DNA of 64,000 bases from Sphingomonas sp. Leaf22 (GTDB lineage Bacteria > Pseudomonadota > Alphaproteobacteria > Sphingomonadales > Sphingomonadaceae). The stretch is taken from assembly GCF_001421715.1 (NCBI RefSeq), contig NZ_LMKP01000041.1:388855-452854 (forward strand), read 5' to 3'. The translations under genes were made by a program, and so were the position numbers. The notes under the pieces were generated by a model that had not been told where the DNA came from, made no database searches, and worked only from the letters and a program-made list of their open reading frames with translations. Shown here in pieces: positions 8,328-18,354 of the stretch. The stretch's first letter is position 1, and each line of letters begins with the position of its first letter.

Positions 8328-8473
8328 GGCCGTGGCGACGAGAAATGGCGAGACGTTGAGCGACCTTGAGCTACACTCCCATGGCGGGATTTGAACCCGC
8401 ATCTCCCGGTTGCCCGGGCGCTCTACTCTCCGGTCTGTCGTGGGATGTAGTCCCGCCGGCATTCGCCACGGCC
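8328..8473 (-). ncRNA. yrlA: Y RNA-like gene 1 (YrlA-type)
   Basis: A 146-nt unit beginning five bases after the rsr stop. The outer stem GGCCGTGGCGA (8473-8463) pairs with TCGCCACGGCC (8338-8328) over 11 bp. The inner stem GGCGGGAC (8457-8450) pairs with GTCTCGCC (8354-8347), one pair being G-U. The same internal-loop and TACATC signals occur as in the other two units. Inside are a GCAA-capped hairpin (8418-8405), a T-arm-like hairpin (GCGGGTTCAAATCCCGC, 8400-8384) and a D-arm-like stretch (TAGCTCAAGGTCGCTCAA, 8373-8356). The stems covary with units 2 and 3. By family knowledge Rsr binds the stem and the tRNA-like part is a separate effector module. Confidence 0.8.
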
Positions 8474-8478
8474 TTCCT

Positions 8479-10014
8479 TCAAACCTCCGTTTCGTTGACC
8501 AGTTCGACCCAGTCGCGCACTTCCCCACCGGCAAAGCGCGCGATCGTGTCAAACACCGCGTCGGAGAATCCCCCGACATTCAGGATCTCCGGCCGCCCCG
8601 CCGCCTGGGTGGTCCCATGCGGCTGGATATCGACGCAGACGAGCCGCGCATTCGGGTTGCGGCGCTTCAGCCGATCCCATTCGCGCATCGTCGCCGTCGC
8701 GCCGTATCGCGTCGCATCGACCCACGATTCATTGTCGGAAACGATGACGACCAGATCGACCTTCGCGCCTTCCCGGTTGAGCCGGGCGAGTGGTGCCGAC
8801 ACCATGGTGCCGCCCCCACCCACCGCCGCCAGTCTGGCCGCATTGACGGCGAGACGGGCATGCGGATCGAGCGCGAGATCGACGACGTCGACCTCGAAGG
8901 GCAGCACGCGCGCCTGACGGTTGGTCCGCAGCATCGCCGAGGCGACCAGGGCCGCCACGTCGACGCACCGCACCGCCGTCGTCGCGCCCTTGCGGTAGCC
9001 GGTGACCGGCGACTGCATCGAACCCGAGACGTCGGGGCAAATCACGACATGGCCCGCGACGACCGGCACCTTGACCAGCGATGCTTCGAGCGCCGTCTCC
9101 AACGCTGCCTGTGCCGCGAGCGGCACCCCGTCCCCCACCGATCGCAGCGCAACCAGCAATTGATAGGGCAACACCCCCGGCGCCGGCTGCGCCAGTCGGG
9201 TCGCCACCGCCTCGGTCACCCCCGCCACCCCGAACGCGCCGTTGCGCGCCAGCGTGTTGAGGTTGATCCGCAGCGCCTGCCACCCCATCCGCGTCGCCAG
9301 CTCGCCCCATTGCTCCGCAGTCAGCGGAAAGGCGGTGAGCCATTCGAACGGCACCGGCGGCAGCGGCAGCGACGTATCGCGCTTCCACGCCTCGAAGGCG
9401 GAGATCTCGACTGGCAAAGCCGTGAGGTCGTATGGCTTGCCGATCAGCCAGCCATAAAAGGCACGCCGCGACGCGTCGGCAGGCTTCGGGTGGACCATGC
9501 GGACGATGTCGGCGAGGCTGGGGTCGTTGCCCGTTGCCGCCGCCATCAGGTCGCGCATCGATGCCCCTTCCAGCCACTGCGTCACCAGCCGCTTCGGACG
9601 CGAGCCGAGCGACGTCCGCCCGACCTGTCCGGAACGCAGGATCTGCACATAGCTGCGCAGCATGCGCCCGGTGTCGATGACCCGGCCGAACACCGGCACC
9701 GCGAGGTCCCGGTCCGCGACCGTCAGATAGGCGGCGAGCAGCGCCGGCATATCCTTCATCGCCCCCGACCGCCGCGCATAGACCGCGGCCCTGGCGACGA
9801 ACGCCGGATCGCAGGCCCGCGTTGCCGTCAGCGCCTCGACGAGATGCGTGTCGGCACCTGCGTAGACGCTGTCGGCCAGCGTACCGGTCGCGGCAAGCTG
9901 CGCGAGCTTCGCCTCGGGGCCATAGGCATAGGCCGCCGCGCCTTCGCGGTTCACCGTATCGGTGCGCGGCAACAGCCTTGCCACCGCGCTCGCGAACAAT
10001 CCCTTGTTGGCCAT
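8479..10014 (-). CDS. rsr: Rsr, TROVE/Ro60-type RNA-binding ring protein
   Basis: This 511-residue protein is the bacterial counterpart of Ro60. Ro proteins form HEAT-like rings that hold misfolded RNA ends and bind Y RNAs, and bacterial Rsr helps RNases act on structured or damaged RNA. Residues about 1-300 are the helical TROVE repeat region (VTQWLEGASMRDLMAAATGNDP, then RMVHPKPADASRR, then WQALRINLNTLARNG). The C-terminal third is a von Willebrand A fold with an intact MIDAS DVSGSM at 328-333 and a later SDNESW. ATG 10014 has AAGGAG nine bases upstream; a frame extension to 10128 lacks a site. It is the first gene behind a sigma-54-type promoter and is followed by three Y RNA-like genes, its expected ligands. 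Confidence 0.93.
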   Translation of the reverse strand: MANKGLFASAVARLLPRTDTVNREGAAAYAYGPEAKLAQLAATGTLADSVYAGADTHLVEALTATRACDPAFVARAAVYARRSGAMKDMPALLAAYLTVADRDLAVPVFGRVIDTGRMLRSYVQILRSGQVGRTSLGSRPKRLVTQWLEGASMRDLMAAATGNDPSLADIVRMVHPKPADASRRAFYGWLIGKPYDLTALPVEISAFEAWKRDTSLPLPPVPFEWLTAFPLTAEQWGELATRMGWQALRINLNTLARNGAFGVAGVTEAVATRLAQPAPGVLPYQLLVALRSVGDGVPLAAQAALETALEASLVKVPVVAGHVVICPDVSGSMQSPVTGYRKGATTAVRCVDVAALVASAMLRTNRQARVLPFEVDVVDLALDPHARLAVNAARLAAVGGGGTMVSAPLARLNREGAKVDLVVIVSDNESWVDATRYGATATMREWDRLKRRNPNARLVCVDIQPHGTTQAAGRPEILNVGGFSDAVFDTIARFAGGEVRDWVELVNETEV

Positions 10015-10188
10015 CGTCCAACTCCTTCCAAAACCGGTCAGGACAGCAGAACCTGCGACCTCCCGCTCAAGGCGAGCGCTCCGTGCAGACCGAGCCAATC
10101 CCTGTTCGCTTCGGGGCGGTCGGCCCATTCCGACCGCCCCTGCCGCGTATCGGACCGACCATCACAGGCGATCCGATGCAAGATACAT

Positions 10189-10204
10189 TGCGAAAGGCGT
10201 GCCA
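10189..10204 (-). promoter_or_regulatory. Sigma-54 promoter of the rsr-yrlA-rtcBA operon
   Basis: On the minus strand TGGCACGCCTTTCGCA matches the sigma-54 consensus TGGCACG-N4-TTGCW with one mismatch and exact GG/GC spacing. It reads toward rsr, 175 bases upstream of its ATG. RtcR, the divergent activator, carries the sigma-54 contact loop GAFTGA. Confidence 0.85.
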
Positions 10205-10207
10205 GTT

Positions 10208-10235
10208 TTGGATCACCACGTTGCGAAGCTATAAT
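10208..10235 (+). promoter_or_regulatory. Putative sigma-70 promoter of rtcR
   Basis: TTGGAT (10208-10213), a 16-bp spacer and TATAAT (10230-10235) form a reasonable housekeeping promoter reading toward rtcR. It is only a few bases from the divergent sigma-54 element, so binding at one could influence the other. The surrounding 10220-10270 stretch is unusually AT-rich for this window. Confidence 0.5.
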
Positions 10236-10334
10236 TCTACAGCTTTACATATACTTATAGGATTAACTCGAATCTGGTGGCGCGATCGATCTTTGAGGCT
10301 TCAAGTCATTTTACGATCGACAGAGATCGCATCT

Positions 10335-10348
10335 TATCCTACAGGATA
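10335..10348. promoter_or_regulatory. Palindrome TATCCT-AC-AGGATA, candidate RtcR site
   Basis: A perfect 6-bp inverted repeat with a 2-bp centre, overlapping the rtcR ribosome site. It lies about 130 bp upstream of the sigma-54 promoter for rsr, the distance at which enhancer-binding activators usually bind. It could serve both as upstream activating sequence and as an autoregulatory operator. Function is inferred. Confidence 0.45.
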
Positions 10349-10351
10349 GGG

Positions 10352-11938
10352 ATGCGCCCTACCGTCGTCATCGGCTTTCTCGGTTCTACGCTGGACGCCA
10401 GCAAATTCGGCCCGTCTCGCTGGTCGAAATGGCGACCGACCGTAGGACTGACGATGCACGCGGATCTCCGCGTCGATCGGCTGGTCCTGATCCACGGGAC
10501 GCAGCATCAGCGGCTGGCAGACTATATCGTCGAGGACGTCGCCTCGGTGTCGCCCGAGACGCGGGTCGAACCGCAGCTCCTCGACTTTGCCGATCCTTGG
10601 GACTTCGAGGAAGTCTACGGCAAGCTGCTCGACTTCGCCCGCGCCTACTCCTTCGACCCGGAGGCGGAGGAGTATCTGATCCACATCACCACCGGCACGC
10701 ACGTTGCACAAATCTGCCTGTTCCTGCTGACCGAGGCGCATTTCCTGCCCGGCCGTCTGCTTCAGACTCAGCCGGAGCGCGGGGTCGGTGGGGCCGCAGG
10801 ACGGTGGAACGTCATCGACCTCGACCTGTCGCGGTACGACAGTATCGCGACCCGCTTCGCCGCCGACAGTGCCGAGAGCACCAGCTTCCTGAAATCAGGC
10901 ATCGACACCCGCAACGCCGCTTTCAACGCGATGATAGACGAGATCGAGCAGGTGGCGGTCCGGAGCCGTGCGCCGCTGTTGCTGATGGGGCCGACCGGTG
11001 CGGGCAAGAGCCAGCTTGCCCGGCGCATCTACGAACTGAAACGCGTCAAACGACAGGTGAAGGGGCCGCTGGTCGAGGTGAATTGCGCAACGCTGAAGGG
11101 CGATAGCGCGATGTCCGCCCTGTTCGGCCACCGCAAGGGCGCCTTCACCGGCGCGGCCGCCGACCGTGCGGGCCTGCTGCGCACCGCCGATACCGGCGTC
11201 CTGTTCCTCGACGAGATCGGCGAACTCGGCCTCGACGAGCAGGCGATGATCCTGCGCGCGATCGAGGACAAGCGCTTCCTTCCCGTCGGCGCGGACAAGG
11301 AGGTGGAGAGCGATTTCCAGCTGATCGCCGGCACCAACCGCGACCTCGCCACCTGCGTTGCCGAAGGAAGCTTCCGCGACGATTTGTACGCGCGCCTCAA
11401 TCTGTGGACCTTCACGCTGCCCGGCCTTGCCCAACGGCGCGAGGACATCGCCCCCAATCTCGACTATGAACTCGACCGTCACGCCGAGCGGGAGGGCGAC
11501 CGCATCGCGTTCAACAAGGAGGCGCGCGAGCGGTATCTCACCTTCGCCACCGGCCCCGATGCGCCGTGGTCGGGTAATTTCCGCGATCTCGCCGCCAGCG
11601 TCACCCGCATGGCCACGTTCAGCCCGGAAGGCCGCATCAACCTCGATTGCGTCGCCGCCGAGATCGCCCGGCTGAAACGGCTGTGGCGCGGCGGGACGGA
11701 AGCGGGCGACGACCTTGCCACGCTGCTCGCCCCCGCGCAGATCGAGACGCTCGACCCGTTCGATCGGGTCCAGCTGGCGCATGTCGTCGCCACCTGTCGC
11801 GCCAGCCGCTCGCTGTCCGATGCCGGCCGCACGCTCTTCGCCGCCTCGCGCCGCCAGCGCAGCTCGATCAACGACGCCGACCGGCTGCGCAAATATCTCG
11901 CGCGCTTCGACCTCAGCTGGACGCAGATCGCCGGGTAA
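10352..11938 (+). CDS. rtcR: RtcR, CARF-domain sigma-54 activator
   Basis: The 528-residue regulator of the RNA-repair operon. Residues about 1-185 are the RtcR-type CARF sensor domain (TVVIGFLGSTLDA, then HITTGTHVAQICLFLLTEA); CARF domains bind nucleotide ligands, which for RtcR are thought to be RNA-end products. The AAA+ domain shows Walker A GPTGAGKS near 212, the sigma-54 loop GAFTGA near 263, and Walker B GVLFLDEIGE near 281. The C-terminus is short and helical. ATG 10352 follows AGGATAGG; a 25-codon extension to 10277 is less likely. It is divergent from rsr and probably activates the sigma-54 promoter at 10189-10204. Confidence 0.95.
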   Translation: MRPTVVIGFLGSTLDASKFGPSRWSKWRPTVGLTMHADLRVDRLVLIHGTQHQRLADYIVEDVASVSPETRVEPQLLDFADPWDFEEVYGKLLDFARAYSFDPEAEEYLIHITTGTHVAQICLFLLTEAHFLPGRLLQTQPERGVGGAAGRWNVIDLDLSRYDSIATRFAADSAESTSFLKSGIDTRNAAFNAMIDEIEQVAVRSRAPLLLMGPTGAGKSQLARRIYELKRVKRQVKGPLVEVNCATLKGDSAMSALFGHRKGAFTGAAADRAGLLRTADTGVLFLDEIGELGLDEQAMILRAIEDKRFLPVGADKEVESDFQLIAGTNRDLATCVAEGSFRDDLYARLNLWTFTLPGLAQRREDIAPNLDYELDRHAEREGDRIAFNKEARERYLTFATGPDAPWSGNFRDLAASVTRMATFSPEGRINLDCVAAEIARLKRLWRGGTEAGDDLATLLAPAQIETLDPFDRVQLAHVVATCRASRSLSDAGRTLFAASRRQRSSINDADRLRKYLARFDLSWTQIAG

Positions 11939-12106
11939 GCTTCCTCGTCGTCCGTCGCTGCGTACTGGACGTCGCGTCCGTCTGCGGCGTGAACAGAACC
12001 GCGCTGCTCGCCTTTGCCGCGGCGCGACGGCATGCTTGGTCGGGCTCGCAGCTTGGCCGTATGGCCACTGCGGTCTCGTCTTTGGGAAGCGGCGTGGATC
12101 ATGCGG

Positions 12107-12508
12107 TCAAGGCAGAACCCGGCTGGCATGTTCCGGCGCTGGCAGCCAGCATGTCGACCGCCGGCCGAACAGCCGATACCGGTTGCGGGCGATCCATCGA
12201 TAGATCCGGTCGCGAACCGCGCGCGGTATCAGGCTTGCCGCTCCCGCAATCCGCCACGGCCAGCCAAGCCCGGTATAGATCGCGATGACCGCATCGCTGT
12301 CGCGCAGAACGTGATCGCCATCGACGACGAGGATGGTGTCGGGGTCGGTCGGATCGATGCCGTGCGCTTGGAACAGCGCCGTTCCGGCCTCACCCTGCAT
12401 CGCGGCCAGCCGGAATCGGTGCAGGCGATCGTGGCGGAGAATGAAGCGGGCGTTGGCGGAGCACAGGACGCACTGCGCGTCGAACAGGATGATCGGGCCG
12501 TCAGTCAT
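12107..12508 (-). CDS. DCC-family (DUF393) thiol-disulfide-like protein
   Basis: A 133-residue protein with the DCC hallmark near its start: ILFDAQCVLCSANARFIL contains D-x-x-C-x-x-C, which suggests a thioredoxin-like fold. Later motifs fit the family (VVDGDHVLRDSDAVIAIYTGLGWPWR, then YRWIARNRYRLFGRR). Its redox partner is unknown. It is the last gene of a five-gene minus-strand operon and overlaps the DUF4166 gene by eight bases. ATG 12508 is chosen because the overlap is typical and the family motif begins six residues later. The 168-bp convergent gap to rtcR holds nothing recognisable. Confidence 0.85.
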   Translation of the reverse strand: MTDGPIILFDAQCVLCSANARFILRHDRLHRFRLAAMQGEAGTALFQAHGIDPTDPDTILVVDGDHVLRDSDAVIAIYTGLGWPWRIAGAASLIPRAVRDRIYRWIARNRYRLFGRRSTCWLPAPEHASRVLP

Positions 12509-13037
12509 CGCTCCGCTCCATGCGGCCGGTGTAGCGGATGATCCGGCCGAAGGGCCAGAGGTCGACGGGCACGTCGAAAACATATCGGCCGTCGTCTTCG
12601 GTTTCGCGAGCGTGGCAGTGCGGGCGAAGACCGGACGGCAGCGGGAGACCCAGAAACCGAAAGCCGATCAGGTCCAGCCGGAGCGCGCCGTCCTGCACCG
12701 ACACCCGGAAGATGTTGGTCGCCATGCCCATCCGTTCGACCATCAACCCGTCGCGATCGACAAGCGTGCTGCGATAGCGGCGTCCGGCGAAATCGCGGTG
12801 CCAGTGTTCGGCGGTGCCCCGCCGCTCGAACCGGACCGTCACCGGGATGCCGGTCCCGGCAGCGGGCAAGCGCATCATGCGACAGAGCAGGCGCGCCAGC
12901 GGGTTCATATTTGCCTCGACCTGCGCCATGCCGCGCCAGCACTGGTCGATCGGGCTGTCGTGCGCCTCCCGCAGAACCGGTGGCAGATCATCGATCGCGG
13001 ACCCGAGCAGACGGCGGAACAGAGGCTGGGTCACCAT
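12501..13037 (-). CDS. DUF4166 domain protein
   Basis: A 178-residue soluble protein of the DUF4166 family, often encoded next to or fused with SDR and DCC proteins. The motifs NPLARLLCRMMRLPAAG, VRFERRGTAEHWHRDFAGRRY and GFRFLGLPLP support the call. The biochemical role is unknown. ATG 13037 overlaps the end of the DUF2269 gene by seven bases (ATGGTGA), implying translational coupling. An open frame extends further upstream but runs through that neighbour. Confidence 0.8.
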   Translation of the reverse strand: MVTQPLFRRLLGSAIDDLPPVLREAHDSPIDQCWRGMAQVEANMNPLARLLCRMMRLPAAGTGIPVTVRFERRGTAEHWHRDFAGRRYRSTLVDRDGLMVERMGMATNIFRVSVQDGALRLDLIGFRFLGLPLPSGLRPHCHARETEDDGRYVFDVPVDLWPFGRIIRYTGRMERSDD

Positions 13038-13504
13038 GCGATCTCCGGTTTGGTCACCATCAGCCAAAAGATGACGAGCACCCCGATAAACGCGGGCCAG
13101 CCAAGGAGGAACCACGTCCGCGACAGCTGGAAATAGCGCGCCGGCAACGGCAGGTCCGCCGGGGTGGCGTCGGCGATGCGGCGCATCCGGATCTGGATGC
13201 CGACCACCGGCAGCCAGCACGCGCCGACCATCAGGTACAGTGCGATCGACGCTGCCAGCCAGCCGGTCGTCAGCGGAAAGCCCGCGATCTGCGCCAGCCA
13301 TACGCCGGTTACCGGCTGGACGATGACGGCGGGGGTCGTGAACAGCCAGTCGGCGAGAACGACATTGCGGTTGACCACCCGCCGCGCCCCCGCGTCCCCC
13401 GAGCGGTTCGCCATCCAGCCGTGGAACGCGGTGCCCAGCCCGGTGCCGAACAACAGCGTCGAGCTGAGGATATGGACGGTCTTCAGCAGCAGATAGTCAG
13501 CCAT
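13031..13504 (-). CDS. DUF2269-type integral membrane protein
   Basis: A 157-residue membrane protein with about four hydrophobic segments. It starts MADYLLLKTVHILSSTLLFGTG, a typical DUF2269 opening in which TVHILSST marks the first helix. A conserved WLAQIAGFPLTTGWLAASIALY segment follows. ATG 13504 has GGAG 11 bases upstream, and its first bases overlap the SDR-DoxX gene end at 13497. The function is not known; the operon suggests a role in the cell envelope. Confidence 0.8.
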   Translation of the reverse strand: MADYLLLKTVHILSSTLLFGTGLGTAFHGWMANRSGDAGARRVVNRNVVLADWLFTTPAVIVQPVTGVWLAQIAGFPLTTGWLAASIALYLMVGACWLPVVGIQIRMRRIADATPADLPLPARYFQLSRTWFLLGWPAFIGVLVIFWLMVTKPEIAW

Positions 13505-14765
13505 GACGGATCTCCAGCGCATGGACGGCAAGCGACAGGGCAAGGACAGCGATGTTCTTGGCGAGCGCGCCGAAGGGATCGGCCCAGAGTTCGGGCGCGA
13601 TATGGGTCAGGATCAGCGTATAGGTTGCCATCAACCCGATCCCCGCGAGCGCGGCACCACGGATGCGCAACAGGATCGCCGCTCCGATCGCGATGTCGGC
13701 CAGCGCGCCGGCCCATAAGGCCGTCGTCGCCGCACCGCCCGACAGGCCGACCCGCGCCAGCCACGCCAGGTTCGTCGCGGACGGGGTGACCAACAACGGC
13801 ACCGCCCCACCAGCGAACCAGACCAATGCAAGCGCGACGGCAAGGATTGGTACCACGGGTGCAAGCCGCGCCGTCCGCAAATCGCTGCCGGTCGCCGGAC
13901 GACGGGCCAGGGCCTGCGCGATCGGCGCTGGCCGGTGTCCGGTGAGGGCAACAAGCGGTTCGACGCAGGCCGTGTTGCCCGCCGCCAACATCGCCATTCC
14001 CTCCCTCGTCACCGGTCCGATGCCAAGTCGAGCGACCGCGGCGATCCACCACCGCGGCAGCGCCACCCGGATCGTGTCCGGAAGGCCGAGCCAGCCGCGC
14101 AGGATCGTCACCACGCCTTCCGTAGTCATCGCCTCGGGGCCGACCGCATCGATCCGCACCGCCAGTGGCAGCGGCGCGCGCAGCAGGCGAACCAGTATCT
14201 CGACCAGATCGTCGACATGGATCGGCTGGACCAGACCATCGGCGGAACCCAAATCCGGTGTGACCGGCAAGGCGGCGAGCGTGGTGAACAATGCGCTGCT
14301 CTGCCCGCCATGGCCGATCACCAGCGACGGGCGGACGATCGCCCAACCGATCGCGGTTCCCATCGCCGCCAGATGATCGTCGGCAGCGGCCTTGCTTCGG
14401 TGATAGGCGCTCGCGGCATCGGCCACCGCACCCAGCGAGGAAATCTGGAGCACGCGACCAACGCCGGCGGCGCGGCAGGCGTCGAACAACGCGATCGGTC
14501 CACCGGCATGGACATCCGCATAGCCCCGGTCGTCGCCGAACAGCCCGGCGCAGTTGACCACCGCGTCGACGCCCGCCAACCGCTCGCGCCAGTCGTCCGC
14601 GCAGTCGGTGGCGAGGTCACAGCGGATCGCCGCCGCCCCCGGCAAGCGTTGCCGCAGGCGATCGGGCGACCGGCCGGCGGCGGTGACGCGGACGCCCTCC
14701 GCCACCAGCCGGGCGGCGAGGTGCCGCCCGATAAAGCCGCCCGCACCGACGATCAGGACATGCAT
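13497..14765 (-). CDS. SDR-family NAD(P)-binding protein fused to a DoxX-like membrane domain
   Basis: A 422-residue fusion. Residues 1-290 form an atypical short-chain dehydrogenase/epimerase with nucleotide-binding GAGGFIG at 7-13, NCAGLFGD, SSLGAVAD and a Tyr-x-x-x-Lys pair in AYHRSKAAAD. Residues about 300-420 are four transmembrane helices of the DoxX-like type (VWFAGGAVPLL, then LWAGALADIAIGAAIL, then ELWADPFGALAKNIAVL). The substrate is unknown. ATG 14765 follows an AGAGG site; the frame stays open up to 15230 but that part has no gene character. It shares an operon with DUF2269, DUF4166 and DCC genes. Confidence 0.85.
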   Translation of the reverse strand: MHVLIVGAGGFIGRHLAARLVAEGVRVTAAGRSPDRLRQRLPGAAAIRCDLATDCADDWRERLAGVDAVVNCAGLFGDDRGYADVHAGGPIALFDACRAAGVGRVLQISSLGAVADAASAYHRSKAAADDHLAAMGTAIGWAIVRPSLVIGHGGQSSALFTTLAALPVTPDLGSADGLVQPIHVDDLVEILVRLLRAPLPLAVRIDAVGPEAMTTEGVVTILRGWLGLPDTIRVALPRWWIAAVARLGIGPVTREGMAMLAAGNTACVEPLVALTGHRPAPIAQALARRPATGSDLRTARLAPVVPILAVALALVWFAGGAVPLLVTPSATNLAWLARVGLSGGAATTALWAGALADIAIGAAILLRIRGAALAGIGLMATYTLILTHIAPELWADPFGALAKNIAVLALSLAVHALEIRHG

Positions 14766-14779
14766 CACCTCTGCTCCCG

Positions 14780-15103
14780 TCAAGCGGCAGCGCGGGGGGT
14801 GCGGCTCCACACCGCAAAGCCCATCCCGATTAACGCCATCAGCACGCCGACCAGCGCGCTGGTCATCGTCCCCTGGACCAGTTCGGTCGGATCGGTGGCG
14901 ATGCCGCGCCACGACACGAACAGCATCGGCGTCGCGACCATCATCACCGTAGACCACACCGTCCAGAAGCGCGAGCGCTCCTCGGTGCCGCATAGTTCGG
15001 CGAGCAGGATCGACAGCGGTCGCCAGAGCGTCACGACGGCCAGCAGCGCGATCAGGCCGGTCAGCGCATAGGTTACGAGCAGGGCTGCGATGGGCAACAA
15101 CAT
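14780..15103 (-). CDS. Small integral membrane protein, 107 aa
   Basis: First gene of the SDR-DoxX operon. Three hydrophobic helices are visible (LLPIAALLVTYALTGLIAL, then STVMMVATPMLFVSW, then ALVGVLMALIGMGFAVW). No family is recognised. ATG 15103 has a strong GAAGGAG ribosome site. The 150-bp divergent gap to the histidine kinase should contain both promoters. Confidence 0.7.
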   Translation of the reverse strand: MLLPIAALLVTYALTGLIALLAVVTLWRPLSILLAELCGTEERSRFWTVWSTVMMVATPMLFVSWRGIATDPTELVQGTMTSALVGVLMALIGMGFAVWSRTPRAAA

Positions 15104-15253
15104 GGTTGGTCTCCTTCGATGCCGGACGATGATCGCCCGGCCTGCAAGGCGCTTTGCGAATGGCATGCCAATTGCCACGGATGGCGGAAATGCGTGGCTT
15201 TCCGTCCATAAGGGAGCGCGCAATTGTCAACGCCGTGAACGGAACAAGCTGCT

Positions 15254-17004
15254 ATGCTGTCAACGATGGATATAGCTGTCGGTCTCTTCGCCTATGTCGG
15301 TGCGCTGTCACTGACCGCGATCGCCAGCGCGGTGCTGGCGCTGTTCGTCGCGCTCCGCGCGCGGGCGGTGCCGGGGTCGAGCCTGCTCGCCGCGTTTCTG
15401 CTCGGCGTCGGCTTTTGGAGCGTGGCGCAGATGCTGCCCGCGCTGCTGGGGCCGGCGGCGACACCGGTGACGGCGACGCTGATCGCGCTGTCGCCGCTGC
15501 CCGCGGCGGGGTTTCTGCATCTGGCCTTCGCTTTCGCACTGTGCGGCATGGTGCGGCAGGTGGCGATTGCGGGCTATGCGACCGCGGCGTTCGCGGCGCT
15601 GGTCGGGCTGGTCTTCGGCGTCGGGGTGGTGGTGCCGTGGCACGGCTTTCCGGGGATGTTCGTGCCGTCGGTCGTCGGCTGGTGCGTGCTGGGACTGGCG
15701 GGACTGTTGTCGGTCGCCGGGCATGTGCGGCTGGCGCAGACGTGGCGCGAACAGGACGGCGCGCATCGGCGGCAGGCGGGGGCGGTGTTCGTGTCCAGCC
15801 TGATCGGGCTGGTCGCGCTGACCGGCTTCGCCTTTCCGGCGATCGGGATCGATGCCTATCCTTGGCCGGTCCTGCTGCTGCCCTTCTATTCGGTCGCGCT
15901 GGTCTATGGGATCGTCCGGCACCGGTTCATGGCCGCGGATATATGGGCACGGCGGGGGCTGGTGTGGCTGATGCTGGTCGCCGGCGCAGGCGCGGCGAGC
16001 GCGTTGATCGCGTCGCTGCCGCTAACGCTGGCGGGGCGTCCGGCGGGGTTATTCGCGACGTGGGCGGCGTTGGCCGCGACGCTGGCGCTAGGGTTAGCCA
16101 TCCTCACCCCGCTCAAGCGGCTGGCCGACCGCGTCGTCTTCCCCGGCGGCCGGATCAGTGAGGCGGACGTGGCCGACTGGCGCGACCGGCTGGCGGAAGC
16201 GCCGGACGAAGCTGCACTGGGCGACGTTGCGCGCGGGTTGCTGCGCCAGCGGCTTAACTTGCCCGTCGACGGTCCGACCTTGGCCGTCGCAGGCGAGACG
16301 GTTGCATTGCAAGGTTGGGATGACGCCCCGACCGCCACCCGTCACGTCGCCGAACGCTTCGCAGGTCTGGTGGCGGAAAGCGCCCGTCGCCTGACCACCG
16401 CCCGTCGCATGGTCGACGCCGAACGCGAGGCGCGATTGGCCGAGTTGGGCGCGCTGGCGGCGACGGTCGCGCACGATTTGCGCAACCCGCTCGGCATCGT
16501 TCAGATGGCCGCGACCGGTGCCCCGCCTGAGGTCCGCAGCGAGATCGGCGAGCAGGTGGCGCGGATGAACCATCTCGTCACCGACATCCTCGACTATGCC
16601 CGCGCATGGACGATCGTTCCGCAACCGCTGCGCGTGGTCGACCTTATCGCGTCGTTGGGCGTAGAGGCGGAGGTGCCCGATGGGCTGATGGTGACGGCGG
16701 ATCGTCACGCGCTGCTGCGCGCGCTGACCAACCTCGTCGACAATGCCCGCGCGCTCGGCACCCGCGTCGCGATCGTCGTGGAGGCCGGGCCGCCGGTCAC
16801 GATCGACATCTGCGACGACGGCCCCGGCATCGCGCCCGAGATCCGCGACAGCCTGTTCCGCCCCTTCGTCTCGCGCCGTCCGGGCGGCACCGGCCTTGGC
16901 CTCGCCATCGTCCGCCGGATCATGGAGGCGCATGGCGGCACCGTTACGCTGACCGAGCGGCCCAGCTGGTCGACCTGTTTCCGCCTTACCTTCGGAGCGT
17001 CCCG

Positions 17005-17008
<4 letters not shown>
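15254..17008 (+). CDS. Membrane-bound sensor histidine kinase
   Basis: A 584-residue kinase. Residues 1-280 contain about eight hydrophobic helices with almost no periplasmic loop, so the signal is probably sensed in or at the membrane. The catalytic part shows an H-box (VAHDLRNPLGIVQ, His near 408), N-box NLVDNARALG near 493, DDGPGIAPE near 520 and GGTGLGLAIV near 544. Its stop overlaps the ATG of the regulator gene (ATGA), so the two form a two-component pair. A membrane N-terminus paired with an NtrC-type regulator resembles the PrsK/PrsR arrangement linked to exopolysaccharide control, but this is only a resemblance. The start could also be ATG 15266; neither has a clear ribosome site. 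Confidence 0.88.

Positions 17009-18354
<1,346 letters not shown>

Noticed and set aside
8094..8473. A cluster of ordinary tRNA genes
   Set aside because: D- and T-arm motifs are present but in permuted order, without anticodon arms or open acceptor ends; the paired 5' and 3' stems fit Y RNA-like genes instead.
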